DNA of 64,000 nucleotides from Congregibacter litoralis KT71 (GTDB taxonomy: Bacteria; Pseudomonadota; Gammaproteobacteria; Pseudomonadales; Halieaceae): positions 3,236,928-3,300,927 of the forward strand of contig NZ_CM002299.1 of the NCBI RefSeq assembly GCF_000153125.2, in the 5' to 3' direction. Made by a program: the position numbers and the translations under genes. The notes beneath the pieces are model-generated. The model searched no databases, was not told the DNA's origin, and saw only the letters and a program-made list of their open reading frames with translations. This document shows, one piece after another, positions 44,868 to 55,237 of this stretch. How positions within the stretch are numbered: position 1 is the first letter of the stretch; each line of letters opens with the position of its first letter.

Positions 44868-46589
44868 ATGAACGAACGAGCCAGCGGTAAACCCTCGGGC
44901 CTGGCGGGACGCCTCGTGATCGAGGGCCTCCTTGACGCCGAGCAGGCGTCCAAGGCCCAGGCAGCGGCAGCCAACGAGCGCATCCCTTTTGTTCGCTACC
45001 TCGTTGACGAGGTAAAAATCGACAGCCACAAGCTCGCGGAACTGGCATCCCAGGAATTTGGCGCGGCCCGTTTTGACATTAGTGCCTTTGATTCACAGTT
45101 TCTGCCCCAAGGCGTCGTAGAGCCGGAGCTGGTCACCAAACACCACGCCCTTCCCCTGTACAGCCGTGGCAAACGCCTGTTTATCGCGGTTTCTGATCCC
45201 ACGAATCTTGCGGCACTGGATGAAATCAAATTTCACACGGGCCTCAACACCGAAGCCATCCTCGTCGATGAAAGAAGCCTGCAAAAAGCGATCGCGGAAT
45301 GGAGCGATGCGCAGGATGACATCGGCGGGGGTCTCGATGATCTCGAATCCGATGAATTCGATGATATCGATATCGGTGCCATCGACGATCCCACTGCCGA
45401 TGACGGCGATGAGGGCAGCAGCGTCGACGAAACCCCCATCGTTCGCTTCGTGAACAAGGTACTCGTGGACGCCATCAAGCAGGGTGCCTCGGATATCCAC
45501 TTCGAACCTTATGAGAAAGACTACCGCGTGCGCTTTCGCACCGACGGCGTGTTGAGAGAAGTCGTGCGACCGCCGCGTAACCTGGCACCGCGTCTCTCGG
45601 CCCGTTTGAAGGTTATGTCCCAGATGGATATTTCCGAACGCCGCATGCCCCAGGATGGTCGCATCCAGATGAAGCTGTCGAAAAACCGCTCCATCGATTT
45701 TCGCGTCAACACCTTGCCGACGTTATTCGGCGAAAAAATCGTACTGCGGATCCTTGATCCCACGAGCGCTCAGATGGGCATCGACGCCCTGGGCTACGAT
45801 CCGGATCAGAAAGACATGTTCATGAAAGCCCTGAAGCAGCCTCAGGGAATGATTCTGGTAACCGGGCCCACGGGTTCCGGTAAAACCGTTTCCCTGTATA
45901 CGGGCCTCAACATCCTCAATGAGCCCGAGCGCAATATCTCCACCGCGGAGGATCCCGTGGAGATTAATCTGTCGGGTATCAACCAGGTTCACGTTAATGC
46001 AAAAGTGGGTCTGAACTTTGCCGAGGCCCTGCGCTCATTTTTGCGGCAGGATCCCGACATCATCATGGTGGGAGAGATCCGCGACCTCGAGACGGCTGAA
46101 ATCGCTATCAAAGCAGCGCAAACAGGTCACCTGGTGCTCTCCACTCTCCACACCAACAGTGCTGCCGAAACGATCAGTCGACTCCTGAACATGGGCGTCC
46201 CCGCGTTCAACGTGGCAACCTCCGTCAGCCTTATCATCGCTCAGCGCCTGGGCCGCCGTCTCTGCAAGGAGTGTTCGGCACCCGCAGAGATTCCCCGGGA
46301 CACTCTGGTAGAAGAGGGTTTCACCGATGAGATGCTGGCCAATGCGACGATCATGAAAGCCGTGGGATGCGATGCCTGCAAGGACGGCTACAAGGGGCGC
46401 GTAGGTATCTACGAGGTGGTGCGAATAACGCCTGAGATTGCAAACACCATCATGGAGGACGGGAACTCCCTGGAGATTTCCCGCCAGGCCCGGGCCCATG
46501 GTTTTGCGGATCTTCGCACCTCTGCTCTGCGAAAATGTGCCGAAGGACTGATTAGTCTTGAGGAAGTAAACCGCGTTACGATTGACTGA
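44868..46589 (+). CDS. pilB: Type IV pilus assembly ATPase PilB
   Basis: A 573-aa extension ATPase. An MshEN-type N-terminal domain (about 8-145), an acidic linker (about 148-190, rich in Asp and Glu) and the secretion ATPase core follow. Walker A GPTGSGKT is at 333-340, the Asp box AEDPVE near 361-366, Walker B IIMVGEIRD near 398-407, and a zinc knuckle has CKEC and CDAC. It heads the pilBCD-coaE transcript. A cyclic di-GMP-binding MshEN motif is possible but not clear. Confidence 0.96.
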   Translation: MNERASGKPSGLAGRLVIEGLLDAEQASKAQAAAANERIPFVRYLVDEVKIDSHKLAELASQEFGAARFDISAFDSQFLPQGVVEPELVTKHHALPLYSRGKRLFIAVSDPTNLAALDEIKFHTGLNTEAILVDERSLQKAIAEWSDAQDDIGGGLDDLESDEFDDIDIGAIDDPTADDGDEGSSVDETPIVRFVNKVLVDAIKQGASDIHFEPYEKDYRVRFRTDGVLREVVRPPRNLAPRLSARLKVMSQMDISERRMPQDGRIQMKLSKNRSIDFRVNTLPTLFGEKIVLRILDPTSAQMGIDALGYDPDQKDMFMKALKQPQGMILVTGPTGSGKTVSLYTGLNILNEPERNISTAEDPVEINLSGINQVHVNAKVGLNFAEALRSFLRQDPDIIMVGEIRDLETAEIAIKAAQTGHLVLSTLHTNSAAETISRLLNMGVPAFNVATSVSLIIAQRLGRRLCKECSAPAEIPRDTLVEEGFTDEMLANATIMKAVGCDACKDGYKGRVGIYEVVRITPEIANTIMEDGNSLEISRQARAHGFADLRTSALRKCAEGLISLEEVNRVTID

Positions 46590-46645
46590 TATGCAGCCTG
46601 ACCTGTTCAGGCTGTTTGCGAGCAACGGGAGATAAGTCAAAGATC

Positions 46646-47863
46646 ATGGCGACGACGGCTACCAGCGAACTGTTTACTTGGAGCGGCACCGACAAGAACG
46701 GACGCCAGACCAAGGGTGAGATCAACGCTCCGTCACAGGCGATGGCACGTGCCCAGCTCCGGCAAAAAGGCATCAATCCTCGCTCAGTCCGTCGCAAGCC
46801 AAAGCCCCTTTTCAGCGCCAGAAAAAAGCCCATAAAACCGGCTGATATTGCGATCTTTACGCGCCAGATGGCCACCATGATGAAGGCCGGTGTTCCCCTG
46901 GTGCAGAGTTTTGACATCGTCGGTGATGGCCTCGAAAACCCATCCATGAAAGAGCTTGTAGGTGGTATCAAAAACGACGTATCCGCGGGCGGTGGCCTCG
47001 CCCTGTCCCTATCCAAGCATCCCCGTCATTTTGACGAGCTCTTCTGCTCTCTGGTCGGAGCTGGTGAGTCTGCGGGTACGCTGGAGACGATGCTGGACCG
47101 CGTAGCCACCTACAAAGAAAAAACCGAGCAGCTCAAAGCCAAAATCAAGAAGGCCCTCACCTACCCCACGGCCGTCATCGTGGTTGCCCTCGTGGTGTCG
47201 GGGATTCTGCTCGTGAAGGTAGTGCCGCAGTTTGCGGAGACGTTTTCGAGCTTTGGTGCTGACCTGCCCGCGTTCACTCTCATGGTCCTGGGTCTCTCGG
47301 ACTTTATGCAGGCCTGGTGGTTCATCATTGTTATCGCCATCGTTGCGAGCGTCTACGCCTTCAAAGAGGCGCGTCTTCGCTCACAAAAATTCAGTGACGC
47401 CATTGATCGGATCATGCTCAAGCTGCCCATCTTCGGCGACATTGTGCACGATTCGGTGGTTGCACGTTTCTCTCGCACCCTGGCGACCACCTTTAACGCG
47501 GGGGTACCTCTGGTAGACGCCCTCGAGTCCACCGCCGGCGCTGCGGGTAACGCGGTGTACAGCGCGGCTATTTTGCAGATCCGCGATGACGTCACCACGG
47601 GCTCTACCTTGTATAACTCTGTCAAAAGCACGGGATTGTTCCCGAACATGCTGCTACAGATGATTTCCATCGGTGAAGAGTCAGGCCAATTGGACGAGAT
47701 GCTGGACAAAGTTGCCACGCATTACGAAGAGGCGGTGGACAACGCCGTGGACAGTCTGAGTTCGCTCATGGAACCCATGATCATGTCCGTCCTGGGGGTG
47801 CTTGTAGGTGGTTTGATGATCGCCATGTACCTGCCCATCTTCATGCTGGGTTCCGTGATCTGA
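46646..47863 (+). CDS. pilC: Type IV pilus platform protein PilC
   Basis: A 405-aa polytopic platform protein with two GspF domains (about 68-190 and 270-395). ATG 46646 (MATTATSELFTWSGTDKNG) is chosen over a TTG at 46616 because of length and the GGGAGATAA upstream. Motifs IFTRQMATMMKAGVPLVQSF and GEESGQLDEMLDKVA match the family. It lies 56 bases after pilB and is co-transcribed. Confidence 0.95.
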   Translation: MATTATSELFTWSGTDKNGRQTKGEINAPSQAMARAQLRQKGINPRSVRRKPKPLFSARKKPIKPADIAIFTRQMATMMKAGVPLVQSFDIVGDGLENPSMKELVGGIKNDVSAGGGLALSLSKHPRHFDELFCSLVGAGESAGTLETMLDRVATYKEKTEQLKAKIKKALTYPTAVIVVALVVSGILLVKVVPQFAETFSSFGADLPAFTLMVLGLSDFMQAWWFIIVIAIVASVYAFKEARLRSQKFSDAIDRIMLKLPIFGDIVHDSVVARFSRTLATTFNAGVPLVDALESTAGAAGNAVYSAAILQIRDDVTTGSTLYNSVKSTGLFPNMLLQMISIGEESGQLDEMLDKVATHYEEAVDNAVDSLSSLMEPMIMSVLGVLVGGLMIAMYLPIFMLGSVI

Positions 47864-47903
47864 TCACAGTCGCACAGCAGCAAAGCCACCACTACACAGC
47901 AAA

Positions 47904-48788
47904 ATGACTGAATCCCCACTGCTCAGTGAGTTCCTGCGCGAGTATCCGCTGTACTTTTATCTGTTCGTTGGCGCCCTGGGATTGATCGTGGGCAGTTTCC
48001 TCAACGTGGTGATTCTCCGTCTTCCGGAAATGATGCAAAGGGAGTGGCGGTCCGATTGTCACGCCTTGCTGGACCTCGAGGACAGTGGGGCGGTCGCCGA
48101 CGAAAAACTCTCCCTTTCATTTCCCGGTTCGCACTGCCCTCATTGTCAGCACGCTATAAAGCCCTGGGAGAACATTCCCGTGATCAGTTTTCTGGCCTTG
48201 CGTGGTCGCTGCTCAAGCTGCGCCACCGCCATCAGCTGGCGATACCCCGCTGTGGAACTGGCAACGGCGGTGGCTTCCCTCACCGTGGCCTTTCACATTG
48301 GCGTTGAACTGTCCCTGATCGCCTATCTGCTGCTCACCTGGACGCTTATTGCCCTCGCCGTCATTGATATTGATACACAGTTGCTTCCCGATGATCTGAC
48401 ACTGCCGCTGCTCTGGGCAGGGCTTTTGTTCAACGTATTTCTAGGCCCCGTGTCTCCCGTGGACGCGATCCTGGGGGCTGCGGGCGGCTATCTGCTGTTA
48501 TGGTCGATTTATTGGCTCTTTAAACTCGCCACAGGCAAGGAAGGCATGGGCTATGGCGACTTTAAGCTGCTCGCCGCCCTGGGTGCGTGGCTGGGCTGGC
48601 AAAGCCTACCCATCATCATTTTGCTGTCATCGGCTGTGGGGGCCGTCCTCGGCATACTGATTATCGCCGCGCAGGGAAAGGACCGTTCTCAGCCCCTGCC
48701 TTTCGGTCCCTACCTCGCCACCGCCGGATGGATCAGCCTCCTCTGGGGAAGCGCCCTGTCCACCCTGTTTCTGGATGGTGGTCCGTGA
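47904..48788 (+). CDS. pilD: Prepilin leader peptidase / N-methyltransferase PilD
   Basis: A 294-aa inner-membrane aspartic protease that cleaves and methylates type IV prepilins and pseudopilins. Two CxxC pairs (C78/C81, C103/C106) mark the methylase domain. The catalytic aspartates lie in VIDIDTQLLPDD (D155/D157 region) and GYGDFK (D219). As no gspO gene is in the gsp operon, this enzyme probably processes GspG-K too. pilC precedes it by 40 bases; its stop overlaps coaE (GTGA). Confidence 0.96.
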   Translation: MTESPLLSEFLREYPLYFYLFVGALGLIVGSFLNVVILRLPEMMQREWRSDCHALLDLEDSGAVADEKLSLSFPGSHCPHCQHAIKPWENIPVISFLALRGRCSSCATAISWRYPAVELATAVASLTVAFHIGVELSLIAYLLLTWTLIALAVIDIDTQLLPDDLTLPLLWAGLLFNVFLGPVSPVDAILGAAGGYLLLWSIYWLFKLATGKEGMGYGDFKLLAALGAWLGWQSLPIIILLSSAVGAVLGILIIAAQGKDRSQPLPFGPYLATAGWISLLWGSALSTLFLDGGP

Positions 48789-49393
48789 GGGAGCCTTTCC
48801 GGGTTGGCATCACAGGCGGTATTGGCAGCGGAAAAAGTGCGGTCACGGAGCGCCTGCTTCTTCGAGGCGTGGACATCGTGGATGCAGACATCGTCGCCCG
48901 AGAAGTCGTTCAGGCAGGCAGTCCGGCGTTGGCAAAAATAGCGCAACACTATGGCGATGGCATTCTTCAAAAGGACGGCACCCTGAATCGGGCAGCCCTG
49001 CGAGAAATCGTCTTTTCCAAACCCGGGGAGCGGGAGTGGCTTGAGGCGCTCACGCACCCGCTTATCGGGGAGAGCATCGCGGCCCAGCTTGCCCATGCCA
49101 CTTCGCCCTATGCGGTCCTGAGCTCTCCCCTCTTACTCGAGGGATCCCAGCGGGAGTTTGTTGAGCATGTCGTGGTCGTGGATGTTCCTGAATCGGTGCA
49201 GATCGCCCGCACCACCGCGCGGGACAACAATAGTGAAGCGCTTGTGCGCTCCATTATGGACGCGCAGATGACTCGGGAAGATCGTCTGGCCGCCGCCGAT
49301 ACTGTGATCGACAATAGTGGCGACCTGGACGACCTGGATCCCCAGGTCGAGTCTCTTCACGAAAAACTTATGGCGTTGGCAAACACGCGCTGA
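48785..49393 (+). CDS. coaE: Dephospho-CoA kinase
   Basis: A 202-aa enzyme for the last step of coenzyme A synthesis. GTG 48785 gives VREPFRVGITGGIGSGKSAV with the P-loop at the N-terminus; the longer in-frame extension lies inside pilD and is rejected. The DADIVAREVV motif follows. The pilD-coaE pair is a common order in gammaproteobacteria. Confidence 0.96.
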   Translation: MREPFRVGITGGIGSGKSAVTERLLLRGVDIVDADIVAREVVQAGSPALAKIAQHYGDGILQKDGTLNRAALREIVFSKPGEREWLEALTHPLIGESIAAQLAHATSPYAVLSSPLLLEGSQREFVEHVVVVDVPESVQIARTTARDNNSEALVRSIMDAQMTREDRLAAADTVIDNSGDLDDLDPQVESLHEKLMALANTR

Positions 49394-49404
49394 ATTCCGG
49401 GGAT

Positions 49405-49460
49405 GCTGAGCCCGCAGAGCTCAGCTCTTAGCACCTGGCACCTGGCACCTGGCACCCAGT
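49405..49460. repeat. Stem-loop and short tandem repeat between coaE and mutT
   Basis: GCTGAGC and GCTCAGC (7 bp) form a hairpin at 49405-49425. Just after it CACCTGG-type heptamers occur three times in tandem (about 49431-49455), with related TTAGCAC copies nearby. No U-run follows, so termination is doubtful. Confidence 0.5.
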
Positions 49461-49483
49461 GCTTAGCACGTAACACCTCGAAC

Positions 49484-49930
49484 TCAGGGCTGACCCTCGA
49501 CAATGGCACGCACGATCGGTCCATTCGCCTCGGGGAGTGCATAGTTGCCCAGATCAGAGGGATCCACCCAACGCATGGGCTGCCCCTCACAGGGCGATGG
49601 CTGTCCGGCAAACGCCGTCACACTGTGAACGTCCAGCAGAACCTGCTTGTCACCATAGTCATGTTCGATACGCAGCATGGACTCGTGGTGGAGCACCTTG
49701 ATCCCAAGCTCCTCCTGAAGCTCCCGAGCCAGTCCTCCCGCGAGGTCCTCATCCGCTTCGATTTTGCCCCCGGGAAACTCCCACAAACCGCCCTGATGAC
49801 TGTCCGGATGACGCTGGGTCAGCAACACCTCACCCCTGGCGTTGCGAATGACGGCCACCGCCACGTGTACCGCGGACGACTCCTCCGCTGAAGGTGGGGC
49901 GGGTGTTGTAGGTTTTGATTGCTCCGCCAT
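49484..49930 (-). CDS. mutT: 8-oxo-dGTP diphosphatase MutT
   Basis: A 148-aa Nudix hydrolase that removes 8-oxo-dGTP from the nucleotide pool. The Nudix box is complete: GGKIEADEDLAGG followed by LARELQEELGI (about residues 53-76). The N-terminal 20 residues are Thr/Pro/Ala-rich and not conserved. It follows argJ and secA, the order common in gammaproteobacteria. Confidence 0.93.
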   Translation of the reverse strand: MAEQSKPTTPAPPSAEESSAVHVAVAVIRNARGEVLLTQRHPDSHQGGLWEFPGGKIEADEDLAGGLARELQEELGIKVLHHESMLRIEHDYGDKQVLLDVHSVTAFAGQPSPCEGQPMRWVDPSDLGNYALPEANGPIVRAIVEGQP

Positions 49931-49936
49931 GAGCGA

Positions 49937-51169
49937 TTAACTGCGGTACTCAGCGTTAATCTTTACGTAATCGTAGGAAAAATCTGAAGTCCAGACCCTG
50001 GCATCCGCCTGCCCCCGTCCCAACTCGACGATCACGCGTAAATCAGACTGCTGCATAAAGGCGGCGACCTCGGACTCATCGTAGCTTGTGGCTCTGGATC
50101 CCTTCTCCGCGATGAGGGCATCATTAATCAGAATGCGCACGCCGTTGACATCGAGGTCCCTCAGCCCCGCTCTGCCGATGGCGGCCAGAAGACGCCCCCA
50201 GTTAGGGTCTCCCGCAAAGAGCGCCGTTTTTACCAGGGGCGAGTGGGCGATGGTGAATGCAACGTCGAGGCACTCCCTTTCATCGGCTCCACCGCGCACA
50301 TCAACTTCCACGAACTTACTCGCGCCCTCGCCATCACGCACCAGGCCCTGGGCAAGCTCAAGACACAGGGCCTCCAGTGCTTCGCCGAGCGCCCTCCCCA
50401 ATTCAGACTCCGGGTCCTCACAGACCTCGCCATCACCAGCGCCGGTGGCAGCAAGGAGCACGGCATCATTGGTGGACGTATCGCCGTCTACGGTGATTCT
50501 GTGAAAAGACATCTCCACGGCGCGGCGGAGCAAATGATCTAACACGGAAGGCGCGATGGGCGCATCCGTCGTCAGGAAGGCCAGCATCGTGGCCATATCC
50601 GGACGCAGCATGCCGGCGCCCTTCGCTATGCCCGTAAGCACATAATCTCGGCCGTTCGCAGCAAACCGCCGGGATCCCGCTTTAGGCCGCGTATCGGTGG
50701 TCATGATGCCGTGAGCGGCGCGCAGCCAATGCTCGGGCGAGAGTGCCGAGAACAGGGTTGGCAGCGCGGAGACCAGGGGGGCCAGAGGCAGGTCTTCGCC
50801 GATAACGCCGGTGGAGAACGGCAGCACCTCGTGAGCGCTCAGACCGAGAAGTGTCGCCGCCTCCTCGCAACTGCGCCGCGCCGCGGCAATGCCCGGCGCA
50901 CCGGTGCCCGCGTTCGCATTCCCCGTATTAATCAGCAGCAAGCGCGGCATGGAATCACAGGCCGCGAGATGCTCCCGAGCGACGATGACCGGCGCCGCGC
51001 AGAAGGCATTGCGCGTGAACACCGCAGCCGCAGTGGTGCCTTGATCAAATTTCAGCGCAACCAGATCGAGGCGATCGGCGTAGCGGATGCCCGCCTCCAC
51101 CGCGCTCACGGTGACGCCCGGCACAGGAAGGGCCACTAGTCCTTCACTCTCAGAGGAGGTGGCACTCAT
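49937..51169 (-). CDS. argJ: Bifunctional ornithine acetyltransferase / N-acetylglutamate synthase ArgJ
   Basis: A 410-aa arginine-pathway enzyme made as a precursor that self-cleaves before Thr194 in LRPDMATMLAFL to alpha and beta chains. GxG stretch LINTGNANAGTG (about 79-90) and the C-terminal NAEYRS are typical. It acts by transferring acetyl groups from N-acetylornithine to glutamate. It lies 18 bases from secA, on the same strand. Confidence 0.95.
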   Translation of the reverse strand: MSATSSESEGLVALPVPGVTVSAVEAGIRYADRLDLVALKFDQGTTAAAVFTRNAFCAAPVIVAREHLAACDSMPRLLLINTGNANAGTGAPGIAAARRSCEEAATLLGLSAHEVLPFSTGVIGEDLPLAPLVSALPTLFSALSPEHWLRAAHGIMTTDTRPKAGSRRFAANGRDYVLTGIAKGAGMLRPDMATMLAFLTTDAPIAPSVLDHLLRRAVEMSFHRITVDGDTSTNDAVLLAATGAGDGEVCEDPESELGRALGEALEALCLELAQGLVRDGEGASKFVEVDVRGGADERECLDVAFTIAHSPLVKTALFAGDPNWGRLLAAIGRAGLRDLDVNGVRILINDALIAEKGSRATSYDESEVAAFMQQSDLRVIVELGRGQADARVWTSDFSYDYVKINAEYRS

Positions 51170-51187
51170 AACGCAAGCGGAGCGCTA

Positions 51188-53914
51188 TCAGAGAGCACCG
51201 TGACACTGCTTGTACTTCTTCCCGCTTCCACAGGGGCAGGGATCGTTACGACCGACCTTGGGTTGGCTGCGAGTCATCGGCTGTGCCGGGGCTGCGTCTT
51301 TTTGCTCGGCTGCCGCTCCCGGTGCTGCTGCCTGCTGCTCCGGGGCCATACCCGACGCCTGGGCGTGCTGGAACGCTAACTTAGCCTGCTCCGCTTCATG
51401 ACGACGCTGCTGCTCAATGAGTTCAGCTTCGTTTTTCTTTTGTATCTGCACGTGGCTGAGAAACTTCACCACTTCGTACTTCAGACTGGAAAGCAGTTCC
51501 TGAAAGAGCTCAAAGGACTCGCGCTTGTACTCCTGCTTGGGATTCTTCTGGGCGTAGGCGCGAAGATGAATACCCTGGCGTAAATGATCCATGGTCGCCA
51601 GATGCTCTTTCCAGAGCGTGTCCAGCACCTGGAGCATGATCTGCTTTTCGATGCGGCGCATGTCCGGCCCCACGTCTTCCGCTTTTCTATCGTAGGCCTG
51701 CTGAATCTCCGCCAGAATGCGCTCTCGAATCGCCTCCTCGTGAAGCTTGTCGTCATCATCGAGCCATTGCTGTACGGGCAGGGTAATCGCAAATTCCGCT
51801 TCCAGCTGGCGCTCCAGCCCCGCGACATCCCACTGTTCTTCAACGCTCATGGGCGGTATAAAGCTGTCGATGGCCTGATAGACCACATCGCGACGGATCG
51901 CCGTGATGGTCTCGGAAATATCCGATTCCGTCAGGAGGTCATTGCGCTGCTGATAGATGATCTGACGCTGGTCATTGGCCACATCATCGTACTCAAGTAA
52001 CTGCTTACGAATATCGAAGTTTCGCCCCTCGACCTTTCGTTGGGCTTTTTCGATGGCGTTGGTGACCATCCGGTGTTCGATGGCCTCACCCTTTTCCATG
52101 CCCAGGGCCTGCATGAAGTTTTTCACGCGGTCCGAAGCAAAGATGCGCATGAGGTTGTCTTCCAGGGAGAGATAAAACCGCGACACCCCCGGATCCCCCT
52201 GTCGGCCCGCACGGCCGCGAAGCTGGTTATCAATGCGCCGGGACTCATGACGCTCGGTTCCCAGAATATGCAGACCACCGGCTTCAAGCACTGCCGCATG
52301 GCGCTGCTCCCAGTCGGCCTGCAGGGCAGCGCGCTGCTCCTCGGTGATATCCCCCGCCTGACGGAGCTCGGCCTCCAGATTACCGCCAAGCACGATATCC
52401 GTGCCCCGTCCTGCCATATTCGTGGCAATGGTCACCACGCCGGGACGCCCCGCCTGGGCGATAATCTCCGCCTCCTGCTCGTGATACTTTGCGTTGAGTA
52501 CTTTGTGCGTGACGCCTGCTTTCTTGAAGCGGGCAGACAGCTCCTCGGAGGTTTCTACGGACGCCGTACCCACCAATGCCGGCGCACCGATTTCCATGCA
52601 GTGCTTGACGTCTTCGACGATGGCGTCGAACTTCTCCTCGCTGGTGAGATAGACCAGGTCGTTCATGTCCTTGCGGACCATGTCCTTGTTGGTGGGGATG
52701 ACCACCACTTCCAGACCATAGATCTGACGAAACTCAAAGGCCTCGGTGTCTGCCGTTCCCGTCATGCCAGCGAGCTTGTCGTAGAGGCGGAAGTAATTCT
52801 GGAAAGTTGTCGAGGCAAGGGTCTGGCTCTCGCTCTGGATCTCGACCCCTTCCTTGGCTTCGATCGCCTGATGGAGGCCCTCGGAGAGTCGGCGGCCGGG
52901 CATGGTGCGTCCCGTATGCTCATCGATGAGCACCACCTGTCCGCCCTGCACGATGTATTCCACATCACGGTGAAACATCACGTGCGCGCGAAGCCCCGTA
53001 TGTACATGATGCAGGAGAGACAGATTCGTCGAGGCGTAGAGGCTATCGCCTTCTTCCAGCATCCCCTCTTTGACCAGCATTTCTTCCACGAACTCATGGC
53101 CCGCTTCCGTGAGTTCTACCTGGCGCTGCTTCTCGTCGACGGTGTAATGCCCGTCCTGCCCCTCATCCTCTCGCTGCAGTCGAGGGACCAGCTTGTTGAT
53201 ACGCTTGTAAAGCTCCGAGCTGTCCTGGGCCGCCCCGGAAATAATCAGCGGGGTGCGGGCTTCGTCGATGAGAATCGAATCCACCTCATCGACAATGGCA
53301 AAACTGAGATCTCCCTGCATCTTGTCTTCGAGGGAAAAAGCCATGTTGTCGCGGAGGTAGTCAAAGCCGAATTCGTTATTGGTGCCGTAAATCACATCGG
53401 ACTGATAGGCCGCGCGCTTTTCTTCCTGGGTCTGACCGGAGCGGACCACGCCAACGCTGAGCCCCAGAAAGTTGTAGAGCGGCGACATCCACTGGGCGTC
53501 CCGCCCCGCGAGATAGTCGTTGACCGTAATGAGATGTACGGCGCTGCCGCCCAGCGCATTGAGGTACGCCGCCAGGGTCGCTACCAGAGTTTTACCTTCA
53601 CCGGTGCGCTGCTCTGCGATGCGGCCCTCATGGAGCGTCATACCGCCCACCAGCTGCACGTCAAAATGGCGCATGCCCATCACACGCTTACCCGCTTCCC
53701 GGGCTACGGCAAAGGCCTCGGGCAAAATTTTGTCCAGGGTCTCCCCGGCACCCAGACGCTCGCGAAACTCGGAGGTTTTCGCAGCCAGCGCTTCGTCTTC
53801 CAGCGCTTCCATGCTCTCTTCCAGAGCGTTGATCTGGCGCACCACTTTGCGCATGCGCTTGAGCTCGCGATCATTGCGCGTGCCAAAAACTTTTTTCAGA
53901 GCTGAATTAATCAT
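51188..53914 (-). CDS. secA: Preprotein translocase ATPase SecA
   Basis: A 908-aa motor of the Sec pathway. Walker A GEGKTLVA lies near residue 106; DEAD-like [13 protein letters not shown], the helicase motifs DIVLGGN and [12 protein letters not shown], and the C-terminal zinc-binding tail [14 protein letters not shown] are all seen. Length is typical. A 293-base leader separates it from lpxC (see the separate entry). Confidence 0.98.
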   Translation of the reverse strand: MINSALKKVFGTRNDRELKRMRKVVRQINALEESMEALEDEALAAKTSEFRERLGAGETLDKILPEAFAVAREAGKRVMGMRHFDVQLVGGMTLHEGRIAEQRTGEGKTLVATLAAYLNALGGSAVHLITVNDYLAGRDAQWMSPLYNFLGLSVGVVRSGQTQEEKRAAYQSDVIYGTNNEFGFDYLRDNMAFSLEDKMQGDLSFAIVDEVDSILIDEARTPLIISGAAQDSSELYKRINKLVPRLQREDEGQDGHYTVDEKQRQVELTEAGHEFVEEMLVKEGMLEEGDSLYASTNLSLLHHVHTGLRAHVMFHRDVEYIVQGGQVVLIDEHTGRTMPGRRLSEGLHQAIEAKEGVEIQSESQTLASTTFQNYFRLYDKLAGMTGTADTEAFEFRQIYGLEVVVIPTNKDMVRKDMNDLVYLTSEEKFDAIVEDVKHCMEIGAPALVGTASVETSEELSARFKKAGVTHKVLNAKYHEQEAEIIAQAGRPGVVTIATNMAGRGTDIVLGGNLEAELRQAGDITEEQRAALQADWEQRHAAVLEAGGLHILGTERHESRRIDNQLRGRAGRQGDPGVSRFYLSLEDNLMRIFASDRVKNFMQALGMEKGEAIEHRMVTNAIEKAQRKVEGRNFDIRKQLLEYDDVANDQRQIIYQQRNDLLTESDISETITAIRRDVVYQAIDSFIPPMSVEEQWDVAGLERQLEAEFAITLPVQQWLDDDDKLHEEAIRERILAEIQQAYDRKAEDVGPDMRRIEKQIMLQVLDTLWKEHLATMDHLRQGIHLRAYAQKNPKQEYKRESFELFQELLSSLKYEVVKFLSHVQIQKKNEAELIEQQRRHEAEQAKLAFQHAQASGMAPEQQAAAPGAAAEQKDAAPAQPMTRSQPKVGRNDPCPCGSGKKYKQCHGAL

Positions 53915-54207
53915 TCGACCATTGCGCCGCGGCAGACTTTGAGCCTGCGCGGTCCATCAGTGTGTGGCTCCCGGCGGGTCTGTCGGTGCGGCAGTAACGC
54001 CGGGACCCGACAACGCCCTGGCTGCGCATGAAGCCACGCTTCCTTACGCGTCCGGGAAAATAAAAGTACGTTGGCTATCCATGGGGCTTATCGCCCATAA
54101 ATCAAGCCTTGCCGGGAAATGCATGACGGGGAAAAGCGAAGCAAAAACCGGCGTGAAAGTGTCTCACAGACACGGTGTTTTTTCCATCCGCCGCCGCTTC
54201 GGACGAG
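53915..54207 (-). other. lpxC-secA intergenic leader, no gene recognised
   Basis: This 293-base gap lies where E. coli has secM. I see no convincing gene: a 26-codon ORF on the minus strand lacks a ribosome site and a SecM-like arrest motif, and an antisense ORF has no support. It probably contains the secA leader. Confidence 0.6.
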
Positions 54208-55128
54208 CTAGATAGCAGCCGGTGCAGCGGGTGCCGTTACGTAGGAAATAGGTGCGGTGTCAGGATCATCAAAGGTGACCATCTCCCAAGCGTCTGTCTG
54301 CTCGATCAGCGCGCGCAGGGACGCGTTATTCAGCGCATGGCCCGATTTGTGGGCCCGGAACTCGCCGATGAGGCTGTAGCCCAGAAGATAGACGTCACCA
54401 ATGGCATCAAGAACCTTGTGCTTGACGAATTCATCCTCGTAGCGAAGGCCGTCCTGGTTAAGGATCCGGTACTCGTCGACAACGATGGCGTTGTCGACGC
54501 TCCCGCCCCGCGCCAGTCCCTTGGAGCGCAAATACTCAATTTCGTGCATAAACCCAAAGGTTCTTGCCCGGCTGATTTCACGCACAAAGGAGGTCGAGGA
54601 AAAATCGATCTCCGCATGTGCCTTGCGATCACGAAAGACCGGATGATCAAAATCGATAGTGAAGGAGACCTTGAAGCCATCAAAGGGAAGAAAGCTGGCT
54701 ACCTTGTCTCCGTCCTTTACCGTCACGGGACGCTTGATGCGAATGAACTTCTTTGCCGCCGGCTGCTCCTCAATTCCCGCAGATTGAATGAGGAAAACAA
54801 AGGGGCCCGCACTGCCATCCATAATCGGCACTTCGCTGGCACTGACATCAACAAAAGCATTATCAATGCCCAGACCGGCCATGGCCGACAGCAAGTGCTC
54901 TACCGTGGATACCCGGTGGCCGTCATGCATCAAGGTCGTCGACAGGGTTGTATCACCCACATTGGACGCCTTGGCATGAATCTCAACAACGGGGTCAAGA
55001 TCAACACGGCGAAATACGATACCGCTGTCCACGGGCGCAGGCGCCAGCGTCAGATATACCTTTTCACCGGTATGCAAACCAACGCCAGTTGCCTTAATGG
55101 CATTGCGCAACGTCCGCTGTCGAATCAT
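54208..55128 (-). CDS. lpxC: UDP-3-O-acyl-N-acetylglucosamine deacetylase LpxC
   Basis: A 306-aa zinc deacetylase, the committed step of lipid A synthesis. H78 ([10 protein letters not shown]) and the HxxxD pair at about 237 and 241 ([10 protein letters not shown]) are zinc ligands, and the HKSGHALNN catalytic stretch is near 259-267. Length and N-terminus ([20 protein letters not shown]) are standard. It sits between ftsZ (109-base gap) and secA, as in other gammaproteobacteria. Confidence 0.98.
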   Translation of the reverse strand: MIRQRTLRNAIKATGVGLHTGEKVYLTLAPAPVDSGIVFRRVDLDPVVEIHAKASNVGDTTLSTTLMHDGHRVSTVEHLLSAMAGLGIDNAFVDVSASEVPIMDGSAGPFVFLIQSAGIEEQPAAKKFIRIKRPVTVKDGDKVASFLPFDGFKVSFTIDFDHPVFRDRKAHAEIDFSSTSFVREISRARTFGFMHEIEYLRSKGLARGGSVDNAIVVDEYRILNQDGLRYEDEFVKHKVLDAIGDVYLLGYSLIGEFRAHKSGHALNNASLRALIEQTDAWEMVTFDDPDTAPISYVTAPAAPAAI

Positions 55129-55237
55129 ACAACCTCCTTGTCAATGCCCGCCCACGCAAAAGCTGCGAAGAACAGGATGGGTGCTGCCAGGCGCCGGAGC
55201 GCCTGTCACACGGTCGACAGGATGACGGTCGTAGCGA

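Noticed and set aside
13356..46589. gspE and pilB, gspF and pilC as recent duplicates
   Set aside because: They are ancient paralogues of two different machines, each in its own standard operon.
48587..48784. N-terminal extension of the coaE reading frame
   Set aside because: It lies within pilD in another frame; the P-loop sits at the expected distance from GTG 48785.
52040..53905. Long plus-strand ORF (621 codons) over secA
   Set aside because: It is a shadow of secA in GC-rich sequence; composition is improbable for a protein and no family is seen.
54044..54124. 26-codon minus-strand ORF in the same gap, considered as a secM-like peptide
   Set aside because: No Shine-Dalgarno, signal peptide or arrest motif.
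53964..54215. 83-codon plus-strand ORF in the lpxC-secA gap
   Set aside because: No ribosome site or family; overlaps lpxC end.
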